A stretch of 64,000 nt of DNA from Phycisphaerae bacterium (GTDB taxonomy: Bacteria > Planctomycetota > Phycisphaerae > UBA1845 > PWPN01), in NCBI GenBank assembly GCA_030372985.1, contig JAUCQB010000180.1:83489-147488 (forward strand). Reading direction: 5' to 3'. The notes under the pieces are model-generated. The model did not search any database. It had not been told where the DNA came from and was given only the letters and a program-made list of their open reading frames with translations. This document shows, one piece after another, positions 53,414 through 62,315 of this stretch (positions within the stretch are counted from its first letter, which is position 1; the number at the start of each line of letters is the position of its first letter). A program made the translations under genes and the position numbers.

Positions 53414-53540
53414 GTGTCGGATGCGAGCCGGTCCACGTTCTGTGCGGCCCTGTCTGCCGGAGTGTCTACGACCGGTTGAAGAAGAGTCGGCATTGCCTCC
53501 GATGGCTCGTTGCGGCCCGACAGAATTTGCGAAAAAGTTT

Positions 53541-53568
53541 TTGACAAGCGCGATTCCTGGTGTATATT
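53541..53568 (+). promoter_or_regulatory. Strong sigma70-type promoter of a small transcription unit
   Basis: Perfect TTGACA (53541-53546), 16-bp spacer, TATATT (53563-53568), preceded by an AT-rich AAAAAGTTT tract. This predicts a start near 53575. Confidence 0.7.
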
Positions 53569-53625
53569 GTGAATGACCTGATCCTGGGAGACACGGTGTT
53601 CCGATCAAGGCATAGGAGCCAGAAA

Positions 53626-53724
53626 ATGATTTCGGCACTGAAAGGACAATCCAGCAGACGGACAAACGGTCATGAAAACCGTCCCGCCTGCGTCCTGACC
53701 TCGGATGCGGGAGGTGTGCCGTAG
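53626..53724 (+). CDS. 32-codon small ORF (putative small protein or leader peptide)
   Basis: ATG to TAG, 32 codons, with AGGAG (53614-53618) 7 nt upstream. The peptide begins MISALKGQSS, is polar and basic in its middle, has a single Cys and no membrane segment. It is framed by a consensus promoter (53541-53568) and an excellent terminator (53755-53788), giving a self-contained RNA of about 215 nt. It could be a small protein, a leader peptide for the downstream YbjN-domain gene, or a small RNA in which the ORF is incidental. Hairpins inside the RNA (53697-53714 and 53735-53754) leave the RNA option open. I recognise no homologue. Confidence 0.5.
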   Translation: MISALKGQSSRRTNGHENRPACVLTSDAGGVP

Positions 53725-53754
53725 GGTTGACGTGGCATCGGCATTGATGCGATG

Positions 53755-53788
53755 AGCCCTGCGGCCATAGAAGGTTGCAGGGTTTTTT
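53755..53788 (+). terminator. Intrinsic terminator of the small transcription unit
   Basis: A 12-bp stem (53755-53766 with 53773-53784, two central G-U pairs) closes a six-base loop and runs into TTTTTT (53783-53788). Confidence 0.85.
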
Positions 53789-53936
53789 GTTGGCATTTCG
53801 GCTCTGCAATCCCTTCAGCATGCGAATGAGGTCTGACGGCACCGACCGTTCCTGGCGGATCGATGGTGTCGGCAGGGGCGGTGCGCGCAGCCCGTGAATG
53901 AAATGCCGGAGAAACAGTGCAAGAACGGAGCAAGCC

Positions 53937-54602
53937 GTGATCAACCTGAGTGACATCTGGATGCTGTTGGGCATCATCGTCGGGCTCAGGGTACTGCTGA
54001 GGTGCCGGAGCGCCCGAAGAGGGCAAAGGGCCGGGCTGCCGACTCCGCAACCGGGCGGGCAGGCAGCAGGATTGGCCGGCGCCCGGGATGCACAGCCCGT
54101 CGTCGGTCGAGGCCCGGTGAAAGAGAGGACAACCATGTGCGAGCCGAGAATGATTCTGCAACAGATGATCGCCTTCCTTGAGGCGAGACAGGTCAACTAC
54201 AGGCTGAATGGCGACCAGACCGTCATTGAGATCTGGTTCACCTGTGCAACCGCCAAGGTCCTGGTGACGGTCTCGGTGCATCCGTCCGGGACCCTTTGCG
54301 TGGTGACGCACGTGCCGGTAGTGATCCCCGAGGGCCGCAGGACGGCCATGGCCGAACTGATCGCCAGGATCAACTACGACCTGCTCGTTGGTGGATTCGC
54401 TCTGAATCTGTCCGACGGTAACCTGCACTTCAGGATTACCATGCCGCTGGCCGACGCCGAGCTGACGCAGGAGCAGTTCGATCGCCTGATCGGCACTTCG
54501 CTGTGGACCGTCGAAAGGTACTTCAAGGCGGTATGCAGGCTTCTGTATGGTGGTGACCTCTCACCTGCGGAAGCTGTGGCCGAGGTCGAAATGGCTGACT
54601 GA
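53937..54602 (+). CDS. YbjN-domain protein with N-terminal membrane segment
   Basis: 221 aa from GTG 53937 (GGAG 6 nt upstream); an in-frame ATG at 53898 lacks such a site. An N-terminal hydrophobic helix (IWMLLGIIVGLRVLL) and a Gly/Pro/Arg linker lead to a YbjN-type alpha/beta domain (~70-215; MILQQMIAFLEARQVNYRL, ELIARINYDLLVGGFALN, SLWTVERYFKAVCRLL), related in fold to type III secretion chaperones. A third start, ATG 54135 with GAGAGGA upstream, would give a soluble 155-aa domain alone, so two products are possible. The gene lies between 48-bp repeats and after the small terminated unit. Function unknown. Confidence 0.72.
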   Translation: MINLSDIWMLLGIIVGLRVLLRCRSARRGQRAGLPTPQPGGQAAGLAGARDAQPVVGRGPVKERTTMCEPRMILQQMIAFLEARQVNYRLNGDQTVIEIWFTCATAKVLVTVSVHPSGTLCVVTHVPVVIPEGRRTAMAELIARINYDLLVGGFALNLSDGNLHFRITMPLADAELTQEQFDRLIGTSLWTVERYFKAVCRLLYGGDLSPAEAVAEVEMAD

Positions 54603-54712
54603 CCGTCGCCTGCGGGCGGTCAGTCCGCCCGCTTCTCCGTGAGTCTGTCCAGCGGATTCCGTCCTGATCACACACACGCGAAACGAGGATCGGCACGCGA
54701 AGCGGCCTTTTC

Positions 54713-54760
54713 ACTTCCGGAGGCTGGCCAGATTCCGGCCGTTCTCCGTCAGTTGAGCAC
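54713..54760. repeat. 48-bp imperfect direct repeat, copy B
   Basis: Partner of copy A (53366-53413). The pair brackets 1.3 kb holding the small ORF and the YbjN-domain gene. Confidence 0.7.
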
Positions 54761-54861
54761 CTTCGGAAGCGACCCGCCCCATTCTGCCCTTTGACGCCGC
54801 CTTATCCTGATGCCATTCACGAGCATACCTTTTTCCGCATGCCTTCTTGATCCCGCAATGC

Positions 54862-57693
54862 CTATGGGCCTGCGACAATTGAACGACCCTTGGTGTTGTT
54901 GGCCTCATTGGTTTCCGCGATCTCGCTGTCGGCATCCGCTTTGACGAGAACGTAATAGACGGTGCGAACGGCAAGAGGCGGCACGGTGACCTGGAATGAA
55001 CGGGAGGCGGATTGGCCGGCACCCAGGCCGGCAATGCTGGAACTGCCGATCTCCAGGTCGGCGGCGTCGATCGCGGAGTTGGTGGACCAGTAGAGTCGCA
55101 CGACAAACGCTCCGGCAGGGCTCGAGGTCAAGCCGTTGCTGAACACCGCGGTGACGGTGATGGCCTGGTCTGTCGTACCGCTACTCGGGGCCGTCAGAGT
55201 CGGAACACTCAAGTCGGGACCGATCTTGATCGGCCGAGTGGTCATGTTGTTGGTTTCGCTGATCTCCGAGATCACGGCATCGTCCGCGTCCGCCTTGGCG
55301 ATGATGTAGTATGTGGCCGGGGCGGTGTCGAGGGGCACGGCCAGCGTCGCTTGGCACAGGGTCGTCTGGCCGGGGGCCAGTCCGGCCACGCTGCACGCTC
55401 CGATCTCCAGATCAATCGGGTCAAGTAGGCTGTTGGCAGACCAGTACAGCCGCGTGACAAATGCACCCGCGGGGCTGGCGGTCGGGCCGTTCTTGGTCGT
55501 CGCCATGATGGTGATGGTCTGGCCGGTACCGCTTGTGGTCGGAGCTGACAGCGTCGGCACACTCAGGTCGGAGCCGATCTTGATCAACAGGCTCTTGACG
55601 TTGTTGGTCTCACTGATCTCCGAGGGCACGGCATCGCCGTCGTCCGCATAGGCGATGATGTAGTACGCGGCCGGGGGAGTGTCGAGCGGGATGGCCAGCG
55701 TCGCCTGGCATCCGGTCGACTGGCCGGGGGCCAGACCGGCCACGCTACAACTCCCGATCCCGGTGTCATCGGAATCAAGCATGTTGTCCGTGGACAAGTA
55801 TAGCCCGGTCACAAATGGGCCCGCGGGGCTGGCCGTCGGGCCGTTCTTGATGGTTGCGGTGACGGTGATGGTCTGGCCGGCACCGCTCGCGCTCGGGGCC
55901 GTCAGGCTCGGAACACTCAGGTCGGCGCCGATCTTGATCAACAGGCTCTTCACGTTGTTGGTTTCGCTGAGCTCCGAAGGCACGGCATCGTCATCGTCCG
56001 CCCTGGCGATGATGTAGTAGGCAGCCGGGGCGATGTCGGGCGAAATGGTCAATGTCTTCTGGCACTCGGTCGACTGGCCGGGCTCCAGGCCGGCCGCGCT
56101 GCAGGTTTCGATCTCGGCGTCGCCGGAATCGAGGATGTTGTCGGTGGACCAGTACAGCCGCGTCACAAATGCCCCCGCGGGGCTGGCGACGGTGCCGTTC
56201 TGGATGGTTGCGATGATGGTGAAGGTCTGGCCGACGCCGCTCTCACTCGGGCCAGTCAAGGTGGTGACGGCCAGGTCCGAACCGACCTTGACCAGCAGAG
56301 TCCGGACATTGTTGGACTCGCTGATCTCCGAGGGCACGGTATTGTCAGCATCCGCCTTGGCGATGACGTAGTACGAAGCGGGAGCGGTGTCGAGCGGGAT
56401 GAGCCGCGTGATCCGACATTCGATTGACTGGCCGGGGTTCAGGCCGGCCACGCTGCACGCCCCGATTTCGGAATCGCCGGAATCGAGCGTGGTGTCGGCG
56501 GACCAGTACAGCCGAGTGAAGAACGGCCCCGTGGGGCTCGCGGTCGTACCGTTCTTGACCGTCGCGGTGACGGTGATGGTCTGGCCCGCCCCGCTGGTGG
56601 ATGGGCCGGTCAGGGACGAAACGCTCAGGTCCGGGCCGATGTTGATCAACATCGTCCTGTGATTGTTGGTTTCGCTAATCTCTGAAGGGACAGTGTCTTC
56701 GGTGTCGGCCTTCACGATGATGTAGTACGGCGACGGGGCGGTGTCCGGGGGAATGGTCAGCGTCTTCCAGCATTCGATCGACTCGCCTGGAGCCAGACTG
56801 GCCATACTGCACGTTTCGATGACTGAGTCCCCGGAATCGAGGATGTTGTCTGTAGACCAGTACAACCGCGTGAGGAACGCCCCGGTGGGGCTGGCGGTCT
56901 CACCGTTCTTGATGATCGCGGTGATGGTAATGGTCTGACCCGCTCCGCTGAGGGATGGGGCGGTCAGCGACAACACGCTCAGGTCCGGCCCGACAGTGAA
57001 CGATCTATAGCCTGTGTTGTTTGTCTCGCTGGTCTCCGCCACCGCGTCATCGGCGTCCGCCTTGGCGAAAACGTAGTATCTTGCCGGAGCGGTGTCGAGC
57101 GGGAGGGTCAGCGTCGTCTGGCACGCAGTCGACTGGCCCGGCTCCAGGCCGGCCGCGCTGCAGGTTTCAATCTCCAAGTCACCGGGATCGAGGGTGTTGT
57201 CGGTGGACCAGTACAGCCGCGTGAAGAACGCTCCCGTGGGGCTAGCCGTCGTGTCGTTCTTCACCGTTGCGGTCACGGTGACGGTCTGGCCCGCCCCGCT
57301 GGAAAGCGGGCCAGCCACGTATGACACGGTGAGGTCCGGACCGACCTTGATGATCAGGGTCCTGGTGTTGTTGTCCTCGTTGCTCTCCGTGACGTCGCCG
57401 TCCGCGTCCGCCCTGGCGATCAGATAGTAGGTACCGGCCGCGGTATCGGGGGCGATGGCCACGGGGATGGTGCACGAACTGGACTGGCCGGTGTCGAGAG
57501 CGGGCACGCCGCATCCGCCGACCTCGATGTCACCGGCGTCGAGGGTGTCATCGTTCGACCAGTAGAGCTGGGTAAAGGAGGCATTGGCCAGGGTGGAACT
57601 CGTACCGTTGCGGGTCGTGATGGTGAAGGTGGCAGTCTGGCCCGCGCCGCGCGTGCTCGGACCGGTCAGGGCCGAAATGGTCAGGTCCCCGCT
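54862..57693 (-). repeat. Eight tandem ~354-bp coding repeats (CARDB domains)
   Basis: The 3' half of the protease gene is eight copies of a roughly 354-bp unit, similar at DNA level (for example recurring GACCAGTACAGCCGCGT and CTGGCCGGGG blocks). Central copies are the most alike, which suggests expansion by unequal recombination or gene conversion. Confidence 0.85.
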
Positions 57694-59862
57694 GATCACT
57701 GCCACCTGAACCGAGCAGCAGGTACTGTTCACACAGCCGTCCGCTACATTCATCGAACGGGCGTAATAGGTGGTGGTCTGGGTGGGCGACACGGTGGGCG
57801 AGGGCCCGCCGGGCACGGGCATGCCGCCGCAACTGTCGGTAAACCATTCGACGGTGTCGCTGCCGCCGGGGGTGGCGATGAGGACCGCTGATTCCCCGAG
57901 GTAAACGGCATCGGGGCTCGCCTGGCAGTTGATGAGCGGCTGGCAGCTTTCGCAATCCACGTGCAGGGTGACGGCGACTGCTGGCTCGTCCGGATCGTTG
58001 CTGTAGACCGTCAGCGTGCCGTCGAGGGCGGTTCCCACGCACTGGCCGCAGGCGGTCACGGAGACCGGCTGGTAGGCTCCAGCAGAAATGGTAAACGGAG
58101 CAGCCGGCGCAACATGAGCCCAGGACGGCGCTTCGATGGCACTGATTTGAAGCGATGCCGAGCCGGTGTTCGAGATAATGATGCAGTTTCCGCCTTCTCT
58201 GGCACATTGGGCCGCGGCGGCACCATTGATCAAACCGTAACCGTGGTATGGGTCGTAGCCCAGCGTGTCTTCGCCGGGGGCGCCAACCTGGTCCTGGGCG
58301 GTCGATTCAATGCAACTGCGGATCTGGCTGGCGGTCAAGGCGGGGTTGATGTGCTTGAGCAAAGCGGCGAGACCGGCCACGTGCGGCGTCGCGGCGCTCG
58401 TGCCGTTGAAGTAGTTGATGTAGGAGGTGTTGGAGAAGCTGCCGAGCGTCAGGATCGAGTCCCAGAGGCCGAGGTCGCCCTGGCCGGGGGCACAGACATC
58501 CAGCGTGCTGCCGTAATTGCTGCCCCACCACCACCTCGGCGGCTGGACGCGGATGCCATCCTGATCGACGGCTCCCACTTGCATGCAGTAAGGCAGTGCT
58601 CCGGGATAGGTGTTCTCCGCCGGGCCATCATCGTTGCCGGCGGCGGCGCAGACCACCACGCCGTGCGCCTGGGCGTAATTGATTGCGTCGACCTCTTCAG
58701 GATAGGGCTCGGAGTAGTTTCCACCGATGCTCAGGCTGATCACGTTCGCGCCGTGATCGACTCCCCAGAAGATGCCGTCCGTGTAGTTGGCGATATAGAC
58801 ATTGGTGCCATCGGTGTAATAGCCGTTGACCGGGATGATGGTAACCGGGGCGATGCCGGCGACCAGCAGGCCGTTGCCGCGGATGGCACCGAAGATACCG
58901 GCGCAGGCGGTTCCGTGGCCGTCCGGGTCGTCGTTGTTGGGATCGGTATCGGCGAAGGCGTCGCCGTTGTCGAGATAGACATCCGCAGGATCGGCGGTTC
59001 TGCCGACCAGTTCGGAGTGCGTGATGCGCACGCCGCTGTCAACCAAGCAGACGCGGACCGTCCCGAGCGTGTTGCCGCTGACATCCCAGCCCGCGGGCAT
59101 GTTCACCAGGGGCAGGTTCCACATTCGCGGATAGAGCGGGTCATTCGGGACGGCCGTCATCCGGACGAGCGGGCTCGGCGTGGCGTACACGACATCCGGG
59201 TGTTTCATTAGTTCCAGGCAGACCGCTCGCACGTCGGTGCCCGGTGCGAGCCGTGCGTGGAAAATGCCCATGGGGTCGGCGGGCGCAAAAGCTACGGCCA
59301 GCGCTCGGGACACGGCCGGCACGCGGTTGGCGTCCAATACTCGTCCGCCCGCAATGGCGGCCGCGTCGGCCCTCAGTTGGGCGTGAGCGTTCACGGTTCG
59401 CAGAGCCTTCGCATGGCCGGAAACCTGAGGCCGCAGCCCGCGAACGGCGGCCGGCAGCCAGGCCAGACCAGCAGGCCCGGTGTTGTCCACCCATCGTCCG
59501 CGATCCCGCGGAGCGATCGTCATCCGCCCCGCGTGGAGAGCGGCCGCTTTGGCAGCCTTGAATCGGATGGTGATCTGGTCAGGCTGGATGGTCCCAAAAA
59601 CGGCTTTCGGGTCAGAGAGGTCGAGCGTCTCCGGGGGGGCCGCTTCCAGTTCGCTCAGCACGCTGCCCTCAGGCAGACCGCCCCCATCTGCGGTGGCCGT
59701 GCAGTTGATGGTCAGGGACGCCGGTTGGACGCTCAGATCGCCGCTTGCGGCCGGGCACTCGACACAAATCGCGCCTGCCACCAGGAGGATGGGCAGCAAG
59801 CAGGACCAGAGGAAGCCCGGAGTGCGGGACGGCAACAATGCCTGTCTTCTCAAAGCTATCAT
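54862..59862 (-). CDS. Secreted subtilisin-like (S8) protease with eight CARDB repeats
   Basis: 1666 aa from ATG 59862 (GGGAG upstream); signal peptide (SCLLPILLVAGAICVECPAASG). A propeptide-like region (~90-240) precedes the S8 domain with an intact triad: Asp275 (VCLVDSGV), His316 (DGHGTACAGI), Ser489 (FNGTSAATPHVAGLAALL), oxyanion Asn in AAAGND. An abnormal-spindle/choice-of-anchor-type segment, an Ig-like domain and eight consecutive CARDB repeats of about 118 residues follow (each with GAGQT, LYWSTDN, LEPGQS, YYIIAKAD and SEINN-like blocks). CARDB domains are adhesive beta-sandwiches on surface proteins. There is no dockerin tail, unlike other secreted proteins here. Confidence 0.92.
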   Translation of the reverse strand: MIALRRQALLPSRTPGFLWSCLLPILLVAGAICVECPAASGDLSVQPASLTINCTATADGGGLPEGSVLSELEAAPPETLDLSDPKAVFGTIQPDQITIRFKAAKAAALHAGRMTIAPRDRGRWVDNTGPAGLAWLPAAVRGLRPQVSGHAKALRTVNAHAQLRADAAAIAGGRVLDANRVPAVSRALAVAFAPADPMGIFHARLAPGTDVRAVCLELMKHPDVVYATPSPLVRMTAVPNDPLYPRMWNLPLVNMPAGWDVSGNTLGTVRVCLVDSGVRITHSELVGRTADPADVYLDNGDAFADTDPNNDDPDGHGTACAGIFGAIRGNGLLVAGIAPVTIIPVNGYYTDGTNVYIANYTDGIFWGVDHGANVISLSIGGNYSEPYPEEVDAINYAQAHGVVVCAAAGNDDGPAENTYPGALPYCMQVGAVDQDGIRVQPPRWWWGSNYGSTLDVCAPGQGDLGLWDSILTLGSFSNTSYINYFNGTSAATPHVAGLAALLKHINPALTASQIRSCIESTAQDQVGAPGEDTLGYDPYHGYGLINGAAAAQCAREGGNCIIISNTGSASLQISAIEAPSWAHVAPAAPFTISAGAYQPVSVTACGQCVGTALDGTLTVYSNDPDEPAVAVTLHVDCESCQPLINCQASPDAVYLGESAVLIATPGGSDTVEWFTDSCGGMPVPGGPSPTVSPTQTTTYYARSMNVADGCVNSTCCSVQVAVISGDLTISALTGPSTRGAGQTATFTITTRNGTSSTLANASFTQLYWSNDDTLDAGDIEVGGCGVPALDTGQSSSCTIPVAIAPDTAAGTYYLIARADADGDVTESNEDNNTRTLIIKVGPDLTVSYVAGPLSSGAGQTVTVTATVKNDTTASPTGAFFTRLYWSTDNTLDPGDLEIETCSAAGLEPGQSTACQTTLTLPLDTAPARYYVFAKADADDAVAETSETNNTGYRSFTVGPDLSVLSLTAPSLSGAGQTITITAIIKNGETASPTGAFLTRLYWSTDNILDSGDSVIETCSMASLAPGESIECWKTLTIPPDTAPSPYYIIVKADTEDTVPSEISETNNHRTMLINIGPDLSVSSLTGPSTSGAGQTITVTATVKNGTTASPTGPFFTRLYWSADTTLDSGDSEIGACSVAGLNPGQSIECRITRLIPLDTAPASYYVIAKADADNTVPSEISESNNVRTLLVKVGSDLAVTTLTGPSESGVGQTFTIIATIQNGTVASPAGAFVTRLYWSTDNILDSGDAEIETCSAAGLEPGQSTECQKTLTISPDIAPAAYYIIARADDDDAVPSELSETNNVKSLLIKIGADLSVPSLTAPSASGAGQTITVTATIKNGPTASPAGPFVTGLYLSTDNMLDSDDTGIGSCSVAGLAPGQSTGCQATLAIPLDTPPAAYYIIAYADDGDAVPSEISETNNVKSLLIKIGSDLSVPTLSAPTTSGTGQTITIMATTKNGPTASPAGAFVTRLYWSANSLLDPIDLEIGACSVAGLAPGQTTLCQATLAVPLDTAPATYYIIAKADADDAVISEISETNNMTTRPIKIGPDLSVPTLTAPSSGTTDQAITVTAVFSNGLTSSPAGAFVVRLYWSTNSAIDAADLEIGSSSIAGLGAGQSASRSFQVTVPPLAVRTVYYVLVKADADSEIAETNEANNTKGRSIVAGP

Positions 59863-60532
59863 GACTCTCTCTCCCAGATTTGAACCACTGGCTCAATGAC
59901 AACAACAGGGGGATTGGGTATCCGCCGCTCTCGCCCGCATCCCTGCCTCAAAAACCAGCAGAGCCCCTCGGAATTGATCCACCATCGCTCTCAGTAACAC
60001 GCTTAGATGGCGTCTGTCAAGTGGCAAAAAAAATTCTCCGTTATCGGACGAAGTGCCCAGACGAGCCGTCGTCAGCTTGCCTGGTATTCGCCTCCTTCGA
60101 TGCTTGAGCCCGCCGCGAAACCTGCCACATAGTGATAAGAAGTTATTTGGATTACTTGACAGTCTTTGTACATCTATCCGACAAAACTGGCATTGCGCTG
60201 GGCCCGGTCTTGACGCCAATGGAGACGAGCCGAAGCCGCGGAACTCAGTTGCTCGATTCGTCAGCCAGACAGAGGCAGCGCATCCGTTGACGGCTTCAAT
60301 GATGGTCCCGTCGCCGGCCCCTTCCGCCGCCTGCATCGCGCCCCTCTGAGACAGCCAATGGCCGGCGGCACATGCCTGGTTTCCCACGATGCCGGAAAAC
60401 GGGCACTGTAAAACCGCGCGTCGGCTCGCCGGGTGACTTCTTGGCGCCGGATCTTCGATGGATTGACCCTCATTCCGGCGGATCATTGCTGCCAGTTGAC
60501 GCAGGACGTGATCTGGCGAAACTGTCCTGCCT
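59863..60532. other. 670-bp divergent intergenic region
   Basis: Lies between the divergent protease and phosphodiesterase genes. It is locally AT-richer (60000-60180). Isolated TTGACA hexamers occur (60156-60161 on plus; complement near 60017 on minus) but without matching -10 boxes. A long minus-strand open frame crosses this region into the antisense of the next gene and is not credible. I see nothing else. Confidence 0.45.
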
Positions 60533-62287
60533 ATGAGCGACACGAACCTGAACACCGCCGTCCCAACAGCCGCTGCTGGGATCTCGGAGGCTTCGGGCGG
60601 CACGTTGGCAGCTTCGGGGGCGAACCAGACGCCGACTCCGGCCGTCTTGGCCGAACCTCGGCGCGATTTCTTGCCGGCGGCGGACAAGGTGCTGATTATT
60701 GGCCTGGACGGAGCCACCTTCGACATCCTCACGCCGATGATGGACTCCGGGCGGATGCCCAACCTCACCCGACTGGTGAAAGAAGGCAGTTCCGGCATCC
60801 TGTATTCGACCCAGCCCCCCATCACACCCGCGGCGTGGACCACCTTCATGACCGGCAAGGGACCGGGGCGGCATGGCATTGTGGATTTCGAGCGATATGA
60901 CGTCGCGACCGGCAAGCTGTCGTTCAACAGCACCTATGAGATCCGCGAGCGGACGATCTGGGAGATCCTCGGCGAGAAAGGCTTCCGCGTCGGCGCCATT
61001 CACGTACCCATGACCTACCCCCCGCGGAAGGTCAACGGCTTCATGGTCTCGGGTTTTGAAACACCGAGCATCGCCGCCGAATTCACCTGGCCGCCGGAGC
61101 TCAAGCAGGAGATTCTGCGACGGTGGCCCCACTACAGCTATCGCGCCGACTGGAAACGACGCGTGTTCGGTCGAGACGAGGCTCTGCGGCGCAACCTTCG
61201 CCATATCGAACGGAGCTTTCACCAGGGTGCCGAGTTGACGACGTTTTGCGGCGAGCGATACGGCTGGGATGTCCTGATGGTGTTGTTCAAACTGGTCGAC
61301 AACCTCCAGCACAAGACGTGGAAGTATCTTGACCCCAAGACCTCCTCGCGATACCTGCATGAGGCCGAGCTGGCCGCCAACTGCTTCGTCGAGCTCGACA
61401 AGGCACTCGGTACGCTCTTTGAGTACGCCCGCAGGCACTCGGCGTCGATCCTGATGATGTCCGACCACGGCCACGGCAGCCTCGACGGCAAAGCCCAGCC
61501 CAACCTGCTGCTCAAGCAGTGGGGATACCTCAAGATCCGGAGCAGCACCGTCCAGATTCGTCGCAGGCTCTCGAAAACCGCCGACCGCCTTTTCGGCCGA
61601 ACGCGAACGCGATTTGACGCCAACCTCGGCATCGAACACGAACTGGTGGTCGACTGGGCACAGACGCGGGCGTGCGTCATCCATGCCGGCATGAACGGGT
61701 TCCTCTACATCAGCCTCAAGGGCCGTCAACCCAATGGCGTCGTCGAGCCGTCGGACTACGAGAAGGTGCGAGATGACCTGCGAAACCGCTTCGTGGCGGC
61801 CACCTGCACCGATCCTGCCGGCCGCGAAATCCGCATCTTCCCGGAGGTGCACAAGCCCGAGGAGCTCTATGGCTGCAGCCGCGAGGAACAGCCCTGGATG
61901 CCCGATCTGCTGCTCGTCCCGCAGCCCGGCCTGGCCGTTGTCCGCAGGATCCTCGGCCGTCAGCCGGTGCGATGGTCATCGTTGCGGCGACTGGAGGGCA
62001 CGCATCGGGTCGAAGGCATTCTGATCGCCAACGGCCCCCACATCCGACAAGGCGGCGCGGCCACGGGACGCATCGTCGATATCGCCCCGACACTGCTGGC
62101 GGCGATGGGGCTCAAGGTGCCGTCCGACATGGAAGGCAGCGTGCTGACGGACCTGTTCGCCCAAACACCTACGGTCGAATACGAACTGCCCCAGACTGCG
62201 GAATGGACACAGCAGGAAGGCGTGTACTCGGAGGCCGAGAAGGAGATCCTGACGCGGCGACTGACCGAGTTGGGGTATCTTGAATAG
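60533..62287 (+). CDS. Type I phosphodiesterase/nucleotide-pyrophosphatase (alkaline phosphatase superfamily)
   Basis: 584 aa. After a polar ~50-residue N-terminal extension comes VLIIGLDGATFDIL (first metal Asp), then ITPAAWTTFMTGKGPGRHGI with the catalytic Thr and metal ligands, KLVDNLQHKTWKYL, and LMMSDHGHGSLDGKAQPN (metal Asp-His-His) and VEGILIANGPHIRQGG near the end. This order is typical of the AP2/Phosphodiest family. It has no signal peptide, so it is cytoplasmic unless another start is used. Planctomycete and actinobacterial members hydrolyse nucleotide-sugars or phosphodiesters; the substrate is unknown. No clear ribosome-binding site precedes ATG 60533. Confidence 0.88.
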   Translation: MSDTNLNTAVPTAAAGISEASGGTLAASGANQTPTPAVLAEPRRDFLPAADKVLIIGLDGATFDILTPMMDSGRMPNLTRLVKEGSSGILYSTQPPITPAAWTTFMTGKGPGRHGIVDFERYDVATGKLSFNSTYEIRERTIWEILGEKGFRVGAIHVPMTYPPRKVNGFMVSGFETPSIAAEFTWPPELKQEILRRWPHYSYRADWKRRVFGRDEALRRNLRHIERSFHQGAELTTFCGERYGWDVLMVLFKLVDNLQHKTWKYLDPKTSSRYLHEAELAANCFVELDKALGTLFEYARRHSASILMMSDHGHGSLDGKAQPNLLLKQWGYLKIRSSTVQIRRRLSKTADRLFGRTRTRFDANLGIEHELVVDWAQTRACVIHAGMNGFLYISLKGRQPNGVVEPSDYEKVRDDLRNRFVAATCTDPAGREIRIFPEVHKPEELYGCSREEQPWMPDLLLVPQPGLAVVRRILGRQPVRWSSLRRLEGTHRVEGILIANGPHIRQGGAATGRIVDIAPTLLAAMGLKVPSDMEGSVLTDLFAQTPTVEYELPQTAEWTQQEGVYSEAEKEILTRRLTELGYLE

Positions 62288-62315
62288 CGGGTGCAGAAAC
62301 CAGCCGCCAGCCGGA

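Larger units (their letters stand above)
53311..53625. other. 315-bp intergenic region before the small ORF
   Basis: Contains repeat copy A (53366-53413), the strong promoter at 53541-53568 and the 5' leader of the small transcription unit. Confidence 0.5.

Noticed and set aside
50830..53547. 905-codon open frame on the minus strand opposite the giant TPR gene
   Set aside because: It is the antisense shadow of a well-supported TPR gene in GC-rich DNA; its translation has no recognisable domain and it has no ribosome-binding site context.
54862..57693. Regularly spaced repeats considered as a CRISPR-like array
   Set aside because: The units are ~354 bp, coding, and correspond to CARDB protein domains.
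59893..60933. 346-codon minus-strand open frame crossing the intergenic region
   Set aside because: More than a third is antisense to the phosphodiesterase gene and the translation shows no domain or signal.
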